Shown: piece by piece, positions 38,901 through 50,400 of the stretch
How positions within the stretch are numbered: position 1 is the stretch's first letter
How the letters are laid out: each line of letters opens with the position of its first letter
Source: Chimonanthus salicifolius
Lineage: Eukaryota > Streptophyta > Magnoliopsida > Laurales > Calycanthaceae
Reading direction: 5' to 3'
DNA: 64,000 nucleotides
Assembly: GCA_013350335.1 (NCBI GenBank)
Contig: CM023538.1
Coordinates: 52,930,769 to 52,994,768, forward strand
Program-made: the position numbers and the translations under genes
Notes under the pieces: model-generated
What the model was told of the DNA's origin: nothing
Seen by the model: only the letters and a program-made list of their open reading frames with translations
The model's database searches: none

Positions 38901-40322
38901 GTGGATTGAAATCTGTTGGATTTGTAATTGTTGTAAAATGTGAAATTAGTTTAGAATATGGTGTAATTTCACATTTTACATTTGTGTTTGACTTTTTAGA
39001 TATCATTGATTGTAAATGATTGTAACCGATCTTTCTTTCCTGTTTTATTGCCTTGATTGGTTCCTTGTATTTTATATATAAATGTATTCTTTTCTATTGT
39101 ATGATCAAGTAATACATTACACAAAGAATTCTCTCTTTTTCCCTTTTTTTTCCCCCTCTATTTTCATTATCAGTAGAGCAACAGTGTACCTGAGAAAATA
39201 AAGTACAGTTATTCCTTGAAATGAGTTTCCCCGTGTTTTGTTTTCCTGTAGATTTCCCTTGTGTTCCATGCATTTCAGAAATGTTTAAAAAAAAAAAAAA
39301 GTCACAAATTTCTGTCTCCAGAATGTGCTTCCTACTCACATTTTATTTCAAGTAACTATTGAAGCAGAAGGGAAACATGAGATTTTCCCCTTCATCCACT
39401 CTGTGTTATATGTTGCACCTTGCACTTTTGACCTCTCTTGGCATGATGATTAGAGAAACGGTTTGTTGGGCAATAGGGCATTATACTGTTTCTACATTGG
39501 CTGTAATACCTCAATTGATTTGATGCTGATTAATAACAGAGATTATTGTAAAGGTCTTATGCTCGTTGAAATTATTTCTCCCCTTGGTTGTCTGGTGGTG
39601 CATGCTCCATTGATCAAACCTAGTGACAACTGTCTCAAGCCACTACACTTAGAATATGCCCTGCACCGGCATCAATGGTTAAAAATCTCTCCGCTGAAAA
39701 CTCTAAATGCTATATTAATTTTCAGGTTGTACCATGACATCAATTGTTGAACCACAAAATAGCATCTTTACCACTTGAATGAGGCTTATAATTTGTTGCT
39801 TGTCACATTGCCTTTCCGAGAAGTGTTGATTCATTTATATATCATTTTATTAGGTTTTAGTTTGTTGACTGTTTGACGGGTGTAATTTTCATATGTTATA
39901 CACTAATACCATTGATTTCACTCATAAAAATGTCATTTAAATTGTGTTATGCAATGCTGTTGTCTCATTGCAGATACTCCCAGTGAATATTAAAGGACTA
40001 GCTGGTAGCACAGCGACACTACTCAACTGGTTCACATCCTGGGGAATCACAATGACTGCAAACTTGCTTCTAGGTTGGAGCAACGGAGGTCTGTTTCTAT
40101 CATGCGTATTTCTATAAGCATTTTCACTGTGTTCATGCATGTGTGCCTTTTCATACATGTTTTTTGTTTAAATGCACCTTATCTAAAGCAATAACTTGTC
40201 TCTGAACAGGAACCTTTACCATTTATACTGTCGTGAGTGCTTTGACTCTAGTATTTGTGATATTGTACGTCCCCGAGACCAAGGGAAGAACCCTAGAGGA
40301 AATCCAATGGTCGTTCAGATGA
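26540..40322 (+). CDS. ERDL6: ERD6-like sugar transporter (MFS), 18 exons
   Basis: The predicted 492-aa protein is a proton-coupled monosaccharide transporter of the major facilitator superfamily. Its closest remembered relative is Arabidopsis ERDL6, a tonoplast glucose exporter. Coding exons: 26540-26746, 27354-27416, 27512-27601, 27684-27743, 27841-27906, 27983-28048, 28179-28254, 28513-28577, 28666-28758, 28935-29018, 29097-29181, 36240-36286, 36397-36459, 36544-36603, 36743-36808, 36905-36964, 39974-40088, 40210-40322. All introns are GT-AG, phases agree and the frame is open (1479 bp). Motifs: [15 protein letters not shown] near residue 20 (typical of this subgroup), EYIGRKG (114-120), PESPRWL (225-231), QQLSGVNG (299-306), DRAGRR (346-351), PETKGR (477-482). 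Twelve membrane segments are expected, the first at about 49-70. Intron 11 (7.1 kb) and intron 16 (3.0 kb) are enlarged by transposable elements. The gene appears intact; vacuolar location is inferred from the family. Confidence 0.95.
29562..30442 (-). mobile_element. Ty3/gypsy chromovirus remnant, integrase end to chromodomain (intron 11)
   Basis: Minus-strand frames give an integrase C-terminal part ([16 protein letters not shown], about 30442-30230), a linker strand segment (near 30090-30010) and a chromodomain (EVEYILDEQ...FVVKWKDRP, about 29925-29830). The frames are shifted relative to each other and no reverse transcriptase or LTR is attached, so this is a dead fragment. The chromodomain style resembles Reina-clade chromoviruses. 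It lies in the transporter intron in antisense direction. Confidence 0.8.
30491..32251 (+). mobile_element. Ty3/gypsy chromovirus remnant with 3' LTR (intron 11)
   Basis: A short stretch near 30640-30730 ([14 protein letters not shown]) matches the integrase end. A chromodomain follows at about 31000-31170 (KIEYILVEE...PDLLERF), then a stop, a polypurine tract (31443-31455) and a complete LTR (31456-32251). Most of gag, protease and reverse transcriptase is missing. Its integrase end faces away from the neighbouring minus-strand remnant, so the two lie head to head. Confidence 0.8.
31456..32251 (+). repeat. 796-bp LTR of the chromovirus remnant
   Basis: It starts TGATG and ends CATCA, a 5-bp inverted terminus, directly after a purine-rich CAGATGGGGAGAT tract. 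A related LTR end sits at 35584-35677. No matching 5' LTR is visible upstream. Confidence 0.75.
32290..34190 (-). mobile_element. LINE (L1-type) remnant, reverse transcriptase to zf-RVT (intron 11)
   Basis: Minus-strand frames, in order from 34190: the start of the palm region ([13 protein letters not shown]), [14 protein letters not shown] (about 34025-33960), the catalytic [12 protein letters not shown] (about 33865-33830), the thumb and connection part ([12 protein letters not shown]), [16 protein letters not shown] (about 33320-33270) and the zinc-finger-like zf-RVT end with LWTIWK (about 32370). Several frame breaks occur. There is no poly(A) tail, so it is truncated at both ends. Confidence 0.85.
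34200..35132 (+). mobile_element. LINE (L1-type) remnant, reverse transcriptase (intron 11)
   Basis: Frames contain [18 protein letters not shown] (about 34285), ITLIPKV (about 34465), [16 protein letters not shown] (about 34690), [17 protein letters not shown] (about 34858) and [12 protein letters not shown] (about 35005). Stops and shifts separate them. The catalytic motif reads YKDD instead of the usual FADD/YADD, and RQQD replaces the usual RQGD. It is 5' to 5' with the minus-strand LINE. Confidence 0.85.
35133..35583. other. Intronic purine-rich stretch
   Basis: Part of intron 11. G- and A-rich sequence with 'gagagagagttggggggg' near 35170. No coding signature. Confidence 0.5.
35584..35677 (+). 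mobile_element. 94-bp deleted solo LTR with TSD
   Basis: It starts TGATGCG and ends TGCATCA, and is flanked by a perfect 5-bp TSD gaagc (35579-35583 and 35678-35682). Its last about 60 bp ('aatatttaggga', 'tttagggttaccctat') match the end of the LTR at 31456-32251. It is a short, internally deleted solo LTR of that family. Confidence 0.75.
35893..35920. repeat. (TC)14 microsatellite in intron 11
   Basis: Uninterrupted TC dinucleotide run of 28 bp. Likely length-variable. Confidence 0.95.
37671..38543. mobile_element. MITE-like element in intron 16
   Basis: The left end 'agggcatgtttgtttgcatt' is inverted at the right as 'tgcatacaaacatgcatggt', with 'catggaaa' blocks next to both ends. The flanks are cta and tta, compatible with a decayed 3-bp TSD of PIF/Harbinger type. 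The interior has repeated 'gggttgggt' and 'atgggtcaggtt' segments. Superfamily uncertain. Confidence 0.5.
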
Positions 40323-40468
40323 ATTTTATTTGGAGCTCTCATATTCAGTTTGGCCTGCCTTCCTTTCGTACTCTAATGCTTCTTTCAGAAAGGCAAGATT
40401 TGGAGCTCCTCAGGTTTCTGAATCCTTTGCATTCCATATTCATGTTTTCTTTGCAGCATCATGTCAAT

Positions 40469-40474
40469 AATAAA
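40469..40474 (+). other. Polyadenylation signal AATAAA of the transporter gene
   Basis: AATAAA lies about 150 bp after the stop codon. It is conserved in copy B at 61667-61672. Confidence 0.5.
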
Positions 40475-40896
40475 CTCATTTTGTTATAAACTATTTATTT
40501 TATTCAAACATCTCAGCTTCGCGCATGCCTCTATGATCATTTTGCTTCTACTTTTGGGGCCATGAGTTTTGCACTTATCTCTACATTAAATATTTTTATC
40601 AGAATCTAGACATTCTTCTGTATATTGGGTTCCAAGGCTGGATTTGGGCTCATGTGAAAAAAAAACTTGAGCAATTCTGTTGGTGCTCGTTTGATGACAT
40701 GGTGGTTCAATACTTGGACAAAATTTATATCAAGTAGAGAAGGAAGATACCAATATTTTGTGAATGATTAATATCTTGACAATTTACTTAAAGTGATTTA
40801 GTTACTAATCGAATAACTATGCTTCTCCAGGTGGTTTAGGATTGGTACTCCAGAGTTCCCAGAAAAGGAGGACCTTCAATGTCATTAGAGATTATA

Positions 40897-41084
40897 ACCT
40901 GCCCCCCACTGGGTAGCTCAGCTGATGGCTTCTCCCCTTGAGAAGGGAGAGGTCACGGGTTTGAGTCTCAGTGGCCCTTACCTGGGAGCATGGGCATCAA
41001 TGGTGCTCGCCCCAGGAGTTTTAGGAGGGTTATAGCCAAGGCGTAAGTTAGGGTGGATCTGAAGTTTCTCCTGGGTCTAAAAAA
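40897..41084 (+). mobile_element. SINE with 13-bp TSD
   Basis: A-box-like 'tagctcagctgatgg', B-box 'gggtttgagtctc' and a short A-run at the end. The TSD attagagattata is perfect (40884-40896 and 41085-41097). The same insertion is present in copy B at 62084-62270, so it predates the duplication. Confidence 0.88.
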
Positions 41085-41743
41085 ATTAGAGATTATATAC
41101 TGGGTTGTCAAATTCACACCTTAGTTGTGTCTAGCTCCTCTCTTATGCTCCAAATCTATTTTGCATCCTCCTTTTTAAGTCTAGTTTTTTCAAGAGACCT
41201 TTATATATATATAGAGGGAAATAACCATATACTGAATGAGGGGATTCACCATTCATTATATTTTGAGTAGTATTTATCAATGGCTGGATATGCTTGCCCC
41301 AAAATAAATGGTGGATTCACTCATCTTTATGAAAACTACCATGAGAATGGTAGCATATGATCATTTCACACACAATTAATATTTTATTATAGCTATAAAT
41401 ATTGTAGTTAACATGAGATAATTATAAGTAATACTTAAATGGAAACTCTAATATACCAAGTATAATGTGCCTGGAAGTAGAGGCAGAATTAGAAATTTAC
41501 TTGTTGAGGGGCCCAAAGTATAAAATTCAAATTTTTGAAGGGTCAACTAATACTTTTTATATTTTAAGGGGCTTTTTAGACAATTTTAAGCTTCTATTAG
41601 TGGTTTTCTAAAAACCTTTTTTTTTTTTTTTGTGTGTGGAACTTCAGTTGTCAATATATTTTTATGTTTTCGACAAGTAATATTTCATATTGTCAACATT
41701 TATGTAATAAGGATATAAATTTATAGAACTCTATATATATATT

Positions 41744-41919
41744 GGGTAGCCATTTAGACATCTTACTTTTCTTTTAAGAGATAATTCTTATCATTTTGAC
41801 TTTCAATTTTTTAAAAAGACAATTCTTCTGCATAAAATTGGGGCAAAATGGTAATTTCATATAAAATTTTGAAATGGGATGTCTCTTAAAAGAAAAGTGA
41901 GATGTCTAAATAGCTATCC
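41744..41919. mobile_element. MITE with about 40-bp terminal inverted repeats
   Basis: The left end 'gggtagccatttagacatct' is the inverse of the right end 'agatgtctaaatagctatcc', and the inversion continues through 'acttttcttttaagaga'. The flanks are runs of tatata, consistent with an AT-rich Mutator-type TSD. Compared with the copy at 62922, the left part of the interior is about 30 bp shorter. Confidence 0.8.
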
Positions 41920-42761
41920 TATATATTTGAAGTATTTTAAATAAGTATGTCCAGTAAAATTAGCTTTTATAAACGTGCTTTAGATGTTTAGTTATTGTAA
42001 TGTTGAGTTAAATAAGAAAGGTATCATTGTCACAAAGTGTGGTGATGTTTTGAGCAAGTCAAAACAACCATAACCGTACTCCGCATTTCTTTGTTGAATG
42101 GTTGTGTTTTACGTGTATGTTATTTATTTTTATTTCTTTTAAAAGCCATCTTTACATTTTTTTGTAATTTACACGAGTGATATTCATTGCCCTTAGGTCA
42201 ACTAGTGAGGTATGGGGGTTCGAATTTGGCACCTCCTGTTTCTTGAGGTGGGAGAATACACTATTTGGATGTGAAGAAGTTATGAGACTTTTTTATAATT
42301 TCTTATATATTTGTTTGGATTTTTTTAGAGTGAAATGCGCACTAAAAATGTCAAACTTTCTTCTATTGGGTTGTATATTGTCATGGCTTTGTTTTGTTTT
42401 GTTTTTTTTTTTTTTTAAGTTTTGGAGCTTAATAACAAATATAACTAGTGGGATTGAAAGTTTATTTTAAACTTAAAGACCAAATTTCAATAAAAAATCA
42501 AATTCTATCTTCTTGATCTTATCTTGCGAAAATCACTTGTTTTTGTTTTATAGATGTCTGATGATTTATACTAATAAAATCAAGTGGCTGGATTTGATTT
42601 TTCGATTAAAATTTTGTTCACATGACAATCTTTTAATCCAATTGGACCATCGATCATTTTATTTGTGTAATCATGGAATCTTTGTTTAATTTTCAGATTG
42701 GGTTGGTGATCTAGGTAGTCATAGATTTTTGTTTAAACTTATCACTTGGTATAAAGAGACT

Positions 42762-43914
42762 ATTAAAGGAAATTCATCACTCGGTTGACTTTCTATATTT
42801 TCTGTATCTCATTTGTTAGTTTTCGAAATCTCGGAATTGTAATTCGGCTATTGATTTATTCTTTCCTCTTTAAGAGGCTTGTATTCTTCTATAAATATTT
42901 TTTTCAATGAGAGAGGCTCAAGCCATTTTGCTCAATTCTACATGGTATAGAGCTAGACGGTCTATCGGGTTCCTCAACACCCTTCCCTCCTTTTTTCTCT
43001 CTCTCAACTCCCTCTCTCTTATTTGCCATTGTAGTGTTGCCACAAATCCTCTCTGATTCTCATATGCGACCCAGATCTCTGCTGTCTACTTGCCTCACCT
43101 CTGCACACAGTCCGTGAACACACCAACTACCTTCTTAGGTCATGAGTCAACCCCACACATCTTTCTAGAGGTCGTTAAACACATCATTCGCTATCATAAA
43201 GGTTCCATTGGTCTTGGCCTTCTTATTGTGTGTGCAACACAACATTTACGTCTCGTTGCTTACTCTGATGCTGATTAGGTTGGTTGCCCCGATAGTTGTC
43301 GCTCCACCACTGATTATTGTATCTTCCTGAGTCTCGATTTAATTTCATGGTGTGCAAAGAAACAACCAACAGTATCTTGGTCTAGTGCCGAAGATGAATA
43401 TCAGGCCCTTGTCTATACCAGTGTCGATACTATATGGATACAAAACCTTTTACTAGAGCTTGGCTTTCTCCTTAGTTGCCTGGCATTCATTTTTTGTGAG
43501 AATCTTAGTGCAACATATATGGCCGCGAACCTATCTTCTATGCTCGGACTAAACATATTGAGATTGATTATCATTTCATTCGCGAATGTTTCACTATTGG
43601 TTTTCATTAGATTCAGTTCGTATCTTCCATGGATCAACTTGCTGATATTTTCACTAAGAGACTCCCGAAGCAATACTTTTCTCCCTGCTCAGTTACATTC
43701 TCGTCGTCTTACAACTGTCGAGTTTGCAGGAGAGTATTAAAGGAAACTCATCACCTGATTGACTTTCCATATTTTCCGTATCTCTTTATTTGTTAGTTTT
43801 TCAAATCTCGAGATTGTAATTTGGGATTTATTTTTTCCTTTTTAAGAGGCTTATGTTCTTTTAAAAATACTGTTTTCAATAAGAGAGTTCCAAGCCATTT
43901 TAGTCAATTCTACA
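42762..43914 (+). mobile_element. Ty1/copia element with most of gag-pol deleted
   Basis: LTRs are 42762-42942 (181 bp) and 43735-43914 (180 bp). The first is followed directly by a primer-binding site TGGTATAGAGC. The 792-bp interior keeps only a short leader and the end of pol: RNase H motifs LRLVAYSDAD, then CPDS...RSTTDYCIFL, SWCAKKQPTVSWSSAEDEY and the C-terminal part ending in EFAGEY near the right LTR. Stops and shifts interrupt it. Its left LTR start is also found at the end of copy B (63967-64000). Confidence 0.85.
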
Positions 43915-44463
43915 TACACCGAGACATTTTATCCAGTAGAAAGACAGGTTAGGAAATGAGAAAGTGCTAGAAACCCTCTCTTGAAGTCTTGCTTGGATAC
44001 TTGGTAGAAGCATTGAATTGAGACATGGGAAGTGAGAATTCTGAATGCCAACGTCACGATTTCCTTTCCACTCTGTAAGGGGTCCGTTTCATTCAATGGA
44101 AGAGAAGTTCGTTGTTAGAAACATAGAACTACTCTCCATTCATATAACAATAAATAAGACACTAGTCTTCTGTTCTTTGTTGTCGTTCCATACAAAATTT
44201 CAAGTACAATCAAGGCAAAAGCTTGTAAGAGCAGTACAACTGTAGAAGGCTCTGGGTTATGATCTTGAAGTTGCAAGTTTGAATCAGTATCCATATTATT
44301 AAGGCTGCATGTCTAGATTATTACTGATCTTGAAAAAAATTAAAGGAAAAGGCTAAAACAAGACAAGAGTAGAGGAGATTCACTACTTAAGACTTGAAAT
44401 TGGCAGGAAGAAAGCTTGGAGGTAGAGAACTAGAGAAACAACCATCAATGTGCTTTCGCTACA
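43915..44463. other. Intergenic, between convergent genes
   Basis: Sequence between the copia remnant and the stop codon of the hydrolase. It should hold the hydrolase 3' UTR. No other gene is seen. Confidence 0.5.
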
Positions 44464-47400
44464 TTATCCTTCTTGGTTTCCATTGGCATTTGCAACAGAG
44501 AGAGCAAGGAATTTCTTTAGGCACCTGTTGTAGACATGAGGATGCTCGATCTGGACCAGGTGACCTGCTTTCTTTATGGTTTGCAACTTGGCTTTAGCTC
44601 CCAATTGCCTGTATTTTGCACAAGATTTTTGCAACATATTATCCGGTCCTCTCTTGGTCATACTTCAATATAATACAAGGGTACGTTTGTCATTTTACTA
44701 TTGAAAAGAAATTAAGACATTCAAATTTCAATAAATTTTTCTTTTATTAATTTTAGTAGTTTTAGAATGCATCACGTCTATTTTTGTGCTTCTAGATGAT
44801 GTCCATATTTTGTATATGATATGGTGTCAAGATGACATGAAATTAGGTCAAGATTATAATTCATACTTGATTTTTAATTGCATAGGTTATTAATAAGGAT
44901 TTTTCTAGTTTTGAATGGTATAAATATTAATTAAAAGCATATTGGTTAGAGAGAGTTTTTTTCGTAAACTGTTTTAAGAGAACTGTATCAGCCGTATTGA
45001 CTATTTTATCAGTCAATACTGTATAGCAATTGTTGATACTTTAAAAAAAAAAACATAAAAAAAAAACAATTTGAACGGCTTTTCAAGTTAAATCGTGGCC
45101 AGAGGCCCAAGTTTGCTATGAGAAGGCTGACAGAAGTGGATATAAAAATAGTTGATAATGACACTATCTTAATGAGTTATTAGCAATAAAGAGTTTATAA
45201 TGCTCTAAATAAGAATAAAACATGTAGACAAAATCAGAGATTTTGTTGTAATTATAATTTTTTTTATTGAAGTCTTTCTAATTGCATCATGAATTCACAG
45301 AGTTAGTCCACTAAAAGGATCTCTTGTGCACAAATGTTTTTTTCTCTTTTGCTATTGGACAACATAAATAAATAAATAAATAAATAAAGAAAGGTTGAGT
45401 AACTTACTTTTGCATGTTCTTTGCAAACTCAAGTTCAACCAGCTCGTCATTTTCACCCCAAATGAGAAGTATTGGCTGCAAAACCAAACATTTTCACTTC
45501 TTAGGATCTAAATCTACACGTTTGAAATCCACACTTGGTTCTTCCTTGTTATATGTTTTATTCTTTATTTCTAATTATATTTACACATTCATTTCATTAT
45601 TTTGAACTATTATCATATTTCACATCTCAAATAAATTTTCTCATTTTTACTATTATTTCTCTAAGGCACGAGTCAATTTTCTTAGAATAATCATTTCCTA
45701 TTAATTAACTACATCAAATTTATGTCAGAAAATTATTCGAAATTATTTTCCATTTTTCTAAACTTTTTGGTTTTTTTTTTAATTTTTTTTGAAAAATATT
45801 AAAATCTTGATTTCATAACTTAAACACTCCATTTTTATGTGTAAATTGCCATTAAATAATACAATTACATGTAGGGGTGAAAAATTCGCCTAGGCCGAGA
45901 TATCTGCCGATAAATTTCTCTCTCCTCATTTGTTTTTTTTTTTTTTTTTTTAAATATCTGTATTTTTTTATTATTTTATTTTTTCTGAATTAAAAATAAA
46001 TAAAAAATCCAAAAGAAAGCTTTTTTTTTTTAAAAAAATTGAAAACGAAAATATCGGCCGATATCTAGTTCGATATTGGAATAGATATCAACTTGGGCCC
46101 ACCACCGTTTTGAGACTTTTTTTTTTTTTATAAAAAGACTGATATTATGAATATCGGCCGATATTGGACCGATATATTGGCCATATCGGCCAAGAACTAC
46201 TATGTACAGCCGATACGGCATTGAAAACCCATATCATATCGGCCGATACGATATCTTGACCCCTGATTATATGAAAAAAAAGTGCAATTTTTTCAATTTT
46301 TTTTTATTAAAAAAATTGACTGAAGAGAAAGAATGCGTATTGACGATATTTCCGGGATTTCAATATTTTAATCTCTGGGTCCAATATTTATAATATTAAT
46401 CTTCAAGAATAAGATTTTGCACCTGTGAGAATTGTGTGGTGAAAACATCATCTTTGATGTCAACCATAGCTGCTAGCAGTTCAGCTCTCTCCTTTCTGTG
46501 TGAAAACGCCACCTATTGGGAAAATGGGAATTGTCGTTAGCTAAGAACGGGCATTAAGAAGATGGTCACCTGCACACTCATGTGTCACATTTAAGTATAC
46601 TGTTGATTAAAAGAGGTCATAATGAAATTGTTGAAAAAAAATTCATTTAAGTACAATTCAATTATTTTAAATCATATAAGTTGTTGAAAAGTGACGTGTT
46701 GTTGCATCCTTGTATCTTTATCATCTTGTGGTTCTTCATTGACTTCTTCCAACACATCTTTAAGATCAACTTCATCCTTAAGATTACGTCTTGTATTTTT
46801 TCCTGCCATTGACGTATGAGAAAGTGTACTAGTCGCTCTTCCAAAATATAGAAAAAACTTGCCAAAAAAAAAGGAAAAAAACACCGCTTCCAAAATAGCA
46901 ACTTCCAAAATTAGGACTTTAGTCATCAAATAATTAGACCGTATCTGAAAATGCCGAACTTCTAAAGTTAGAGGTTTCAAAAATAGAAATTTCCAAATTT
47001 TGCAAGTGTATGAAATATCAGACAAAAAATGTCCACTTTGTAAAACTAGAGTGCCCAAAATAATAGGTGCTCAAAATAATCTAAAATTCAATATACATGT
47101 AAGGTAGTGCGTTTGCCCATAGGTGTAAATCTAAGTTCTGATCACCAACTGATGAAGGGTAGGACTAGGCTTAATGCCTATCTATACCTTCAATGTAAAA
47201 ATAAGTAGAACTCTGCATGATCCAACTCGAATATGATAAACAATTCTAAGTTTTCTGAAATCGTAAGAGACTGAGTGAAATAGCTCAGTGAAGAGAAACA
47301 ACTAATCATCCAAGCATGTTAACAAATCTAAGTAGATTTTAAATTAATCATGCATCTCATCATAATAGTGGATCGACACCCTAAAAACAACAACATGGTT

Positions 47401-50400
47401 TACCCCACCATCTTATGCATCTCTCAGTGACATTGGGTCAACACCTTACTCATGGTAACAACATGTTTTACCTCACCATTTCATGCATCTCTCAAATGTC
47501 CAGGCTATGACTTGCAAAGTACTGTTTTTTTTTTGTCTTACTCAACATGCGATCTACATTAGGGTCTTCTGTAGACCAGTGCTTCACACAGTCTGCTATA
47601 CGCTCCACATTAAAGTTCCAACAGCCCAATATTTCACACAGTGCGTCAAAGGCTCATTACATTAGTCATTTACGCATGCATGCTAAATTATTTGATCATT
47701 TTTCACAAAATGTCCAATATACCTAACATAGGTTCACTCGGCATATATTTTCTTACTCAACCTGGTTTACACAACCCTTTCACCCAATGCATGTATTCAT
47801 TAAGCATAAAATGTCATCACTAAGCAAATAACATGTTGGCAATCACAGTAGAAAACACATCTATTTATTCAATATTTTAACATTATCAACTCCGTAATGA
47901 TATAAATTTACAAAGAATCTTACTTTCAAATTACAGTTTAATAGTCACAAAACCATAACTTTCTAAGCAGCAAATCACTGAAAGTAAATAAAACTGTAAA
48001 TTGCAGAAAGTAAATATAGCAGTAACATGCTGAAAGTAAACAAGCAGTAAAATGCTTTATCTTGATTAAATATGTCCTCTACGTTTGAACGATCGGTGTC
48101 CAAAGTCCATAAATCATAACCGGTGTATATCACACATTGGTCCAAAGTGCACAGTCTGGGCACTTAGCCAATTAAACCACTAACTAATATGGGACAAGCT
48201 TTGGATCATAGAAACTTAAGAGTTAAAACAACATTTCAAATGTTAAAAAAAAATATCATGATTTAGTTGATAAAATAGAAGTTAATGTTTTTTTTTTTTA
48301 AATGGTTCATATAATATATTAATAGATAAAAACGAACACCAAATGTGTAAATACAACACACGAACACGTAGTTCAGTCCACAACCCGACATAAAACAGAA
48401 AGAACAACACGCAGGATCTTAAAAGAATCTTACATCGAGAACAAACCAAAAATAGAAGTTAATGATAGTGTTTAAAATAAACCAAACCAAAAATATTTTA
48501 ATCATTATGAATTAAAAATTAAACCATTATAAGGCCAATTAATGAAACCCATTAAAATCCACATAAATAATTAACTAACTACCTTGGTTAAGTAATGATT
48601 TTATTTAAAAATATAACTACATTAATTAAAATAAAAGACATTAAAATCTTAGGTAGTAAATAAATAAAATCATACAACTTTCCAAAAATATATCATATAT
48701 AAAATTTACAAACGAACTAGGGAATGGAACCAATTAATTTAATAGGATTATATTTTATTTCTAAAGTCCCTTGATTATCTCTAATATATTTTATTTCTAA
48801 AGTTATACATACCTCTTTTAGTTCTTATTTTAAAATAAAGTAACTCAAAATACGTTGATAAAATCTCCCACGTATAAAATACAACATCTAACAGCATATT
48901 TCACTTTCATTTTCAATATAAAACTTGTTTTAATACTACAAGATTTATTTCAAACCAGAAGCTATTTTAAAACTGAAATTAAAGCAAATAAAATCAAAAA
49001 GCCATTTCGGTGCTGTAGCGTTTGCGTACACCGCTGTAGCATTCGCAAATTTTACTGTAGCAATAGCAAAACTGGGGAAAAAAACAGAGAAGGAGACAAA
49101 TGGAAGAGTGACGGGTTTCTCGGGTCCATCTCTGAAATCTAACGTTGTGGAGGTTTTCAAAAATCAATTTAAAACCTTAAGGATAAAAAAAAAATTATTT
49201 TTCCTTTAAAACGCATTGTTGCCCAAATGGAAGCCATGAAGAAAGAAAGGAAACGGTCAGAGGAGAACGAGGAGCAGAGAGAGAGAGAGAAAAAAGTATA
49301 TGAGACTTCAACATCGGTTGGATTGTTAGATGATTTATTTTTAATTAAAAAAATCAAATAGTTAATATTATTCAATAAATCTCATTCTTGACCGGATGAT
49401 AGGTCTATCCATCTATGGATAGCTTTGTCATTATCAAATACGATCTTTCAACTGACACTGTTTGAACATTTATTAGATTTGCCTTATATAATCACTTATT
49501 ATATTTTAAATTATAACTTAGGGCACTATAGAAATTAGACAATTTATAATTGTGAAGGCCCTAGAGGCCTTGAAGGCGAGCCCAAAATAGGGCCAGAAAT
49601 CAATCAGTTGGGCCAGTGCCGGTTCGACCGACAACCAACTGCTGAATGGGCATGAGGATGCGGAAAAAAAACCCACATTGCCCAGGAGGATAAACTTGAA
49701 GGGGTATATAAGAGGTAGCTCACCTCTAACCCAGTACAATGAGTTTTGGGCCTATGAGTTGAGCCAGACTCAATGCAAAGCCTTGAGGGCCAGTGTGGGC
49801 CCAGAGAGGACAATAAATTGTTCGGATCGAGTTGGGCCAGGGTCGTTACAAAAGATATTAGAGTTCAATGTTGAAACCCTCTGCCTGTATGGGTCCCTTG
49901 CTCCTCTCCTAAGTCGTTGTCGAGTTGAGCCAGGACAGCCCAAAGGCACAGATAGCTGACTAAGTTGTAATCGAGTCGAACCTAGGATTGCTTTGGGCCT
50001 AAGTGCTGTGGACTGAGGCAGCGGCCCAGAATCCCAGGCAGCTGAACCGAGCGGAGGGCAGCTTTAGGCTAAAATGGGGTGGATTGTGAAGGCCCTAGTC
50101 TAGAGGCCCTAACGGTGAGCCCAAAAGAGGGCAAAAAATAAGTGAGTTGGGCCAGTGTCGGTCCGATCGACAGGTGCAGTTGGTCCGATCGGTGGCCAAC
50201 AACTGAATGGGCATGAGGATTTGGAAAAAGAAAATCCCACATGGTCTAGGAGGATAAATCTGAAGCAGTATATAAGAGGCAGCTCACCTCTAACCCAGCA
50301 CAACGCGTTTTGGGCCTGTAAGTTGAGTCAGGCCCAATGCAAAGCCGTGTGGGCCATTGTAGGCCTAGAGCGGACAGTATTGTGTGGATCAAGTTGGGTC

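Larger units (their letters stand above)
39206..42795 (+). repeat. Segmental duplication, copy A
   Basis: This interval aligns almost throughout with 53533-64000 once the 6.9-kb insertion at 54061-60929 is removed (3590 versus 3599 bp). It covers the end of intron 16, exons 17 and 18, the 3' UTR, a SINE, a MITE and the start of a copia LTR. Homology still runs at the right edge of the window, so the true copy is longer. Confidence 0.93.

Noticed and set aside
42177..42470. Open frame present in both duplicates (also 63415-63612)
   Set aside because: The shared frame follows from DNA duplication. It ends in poly-T driven residues and has no domain. A GGTTCGAA sequence in it may be part of another old SINE.
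46672..47058. 128-residue minus-strand frame in hydrolase intron 1
   Set aside because: It has no motif, lies within an intron, and its composition follows local A/T runs.
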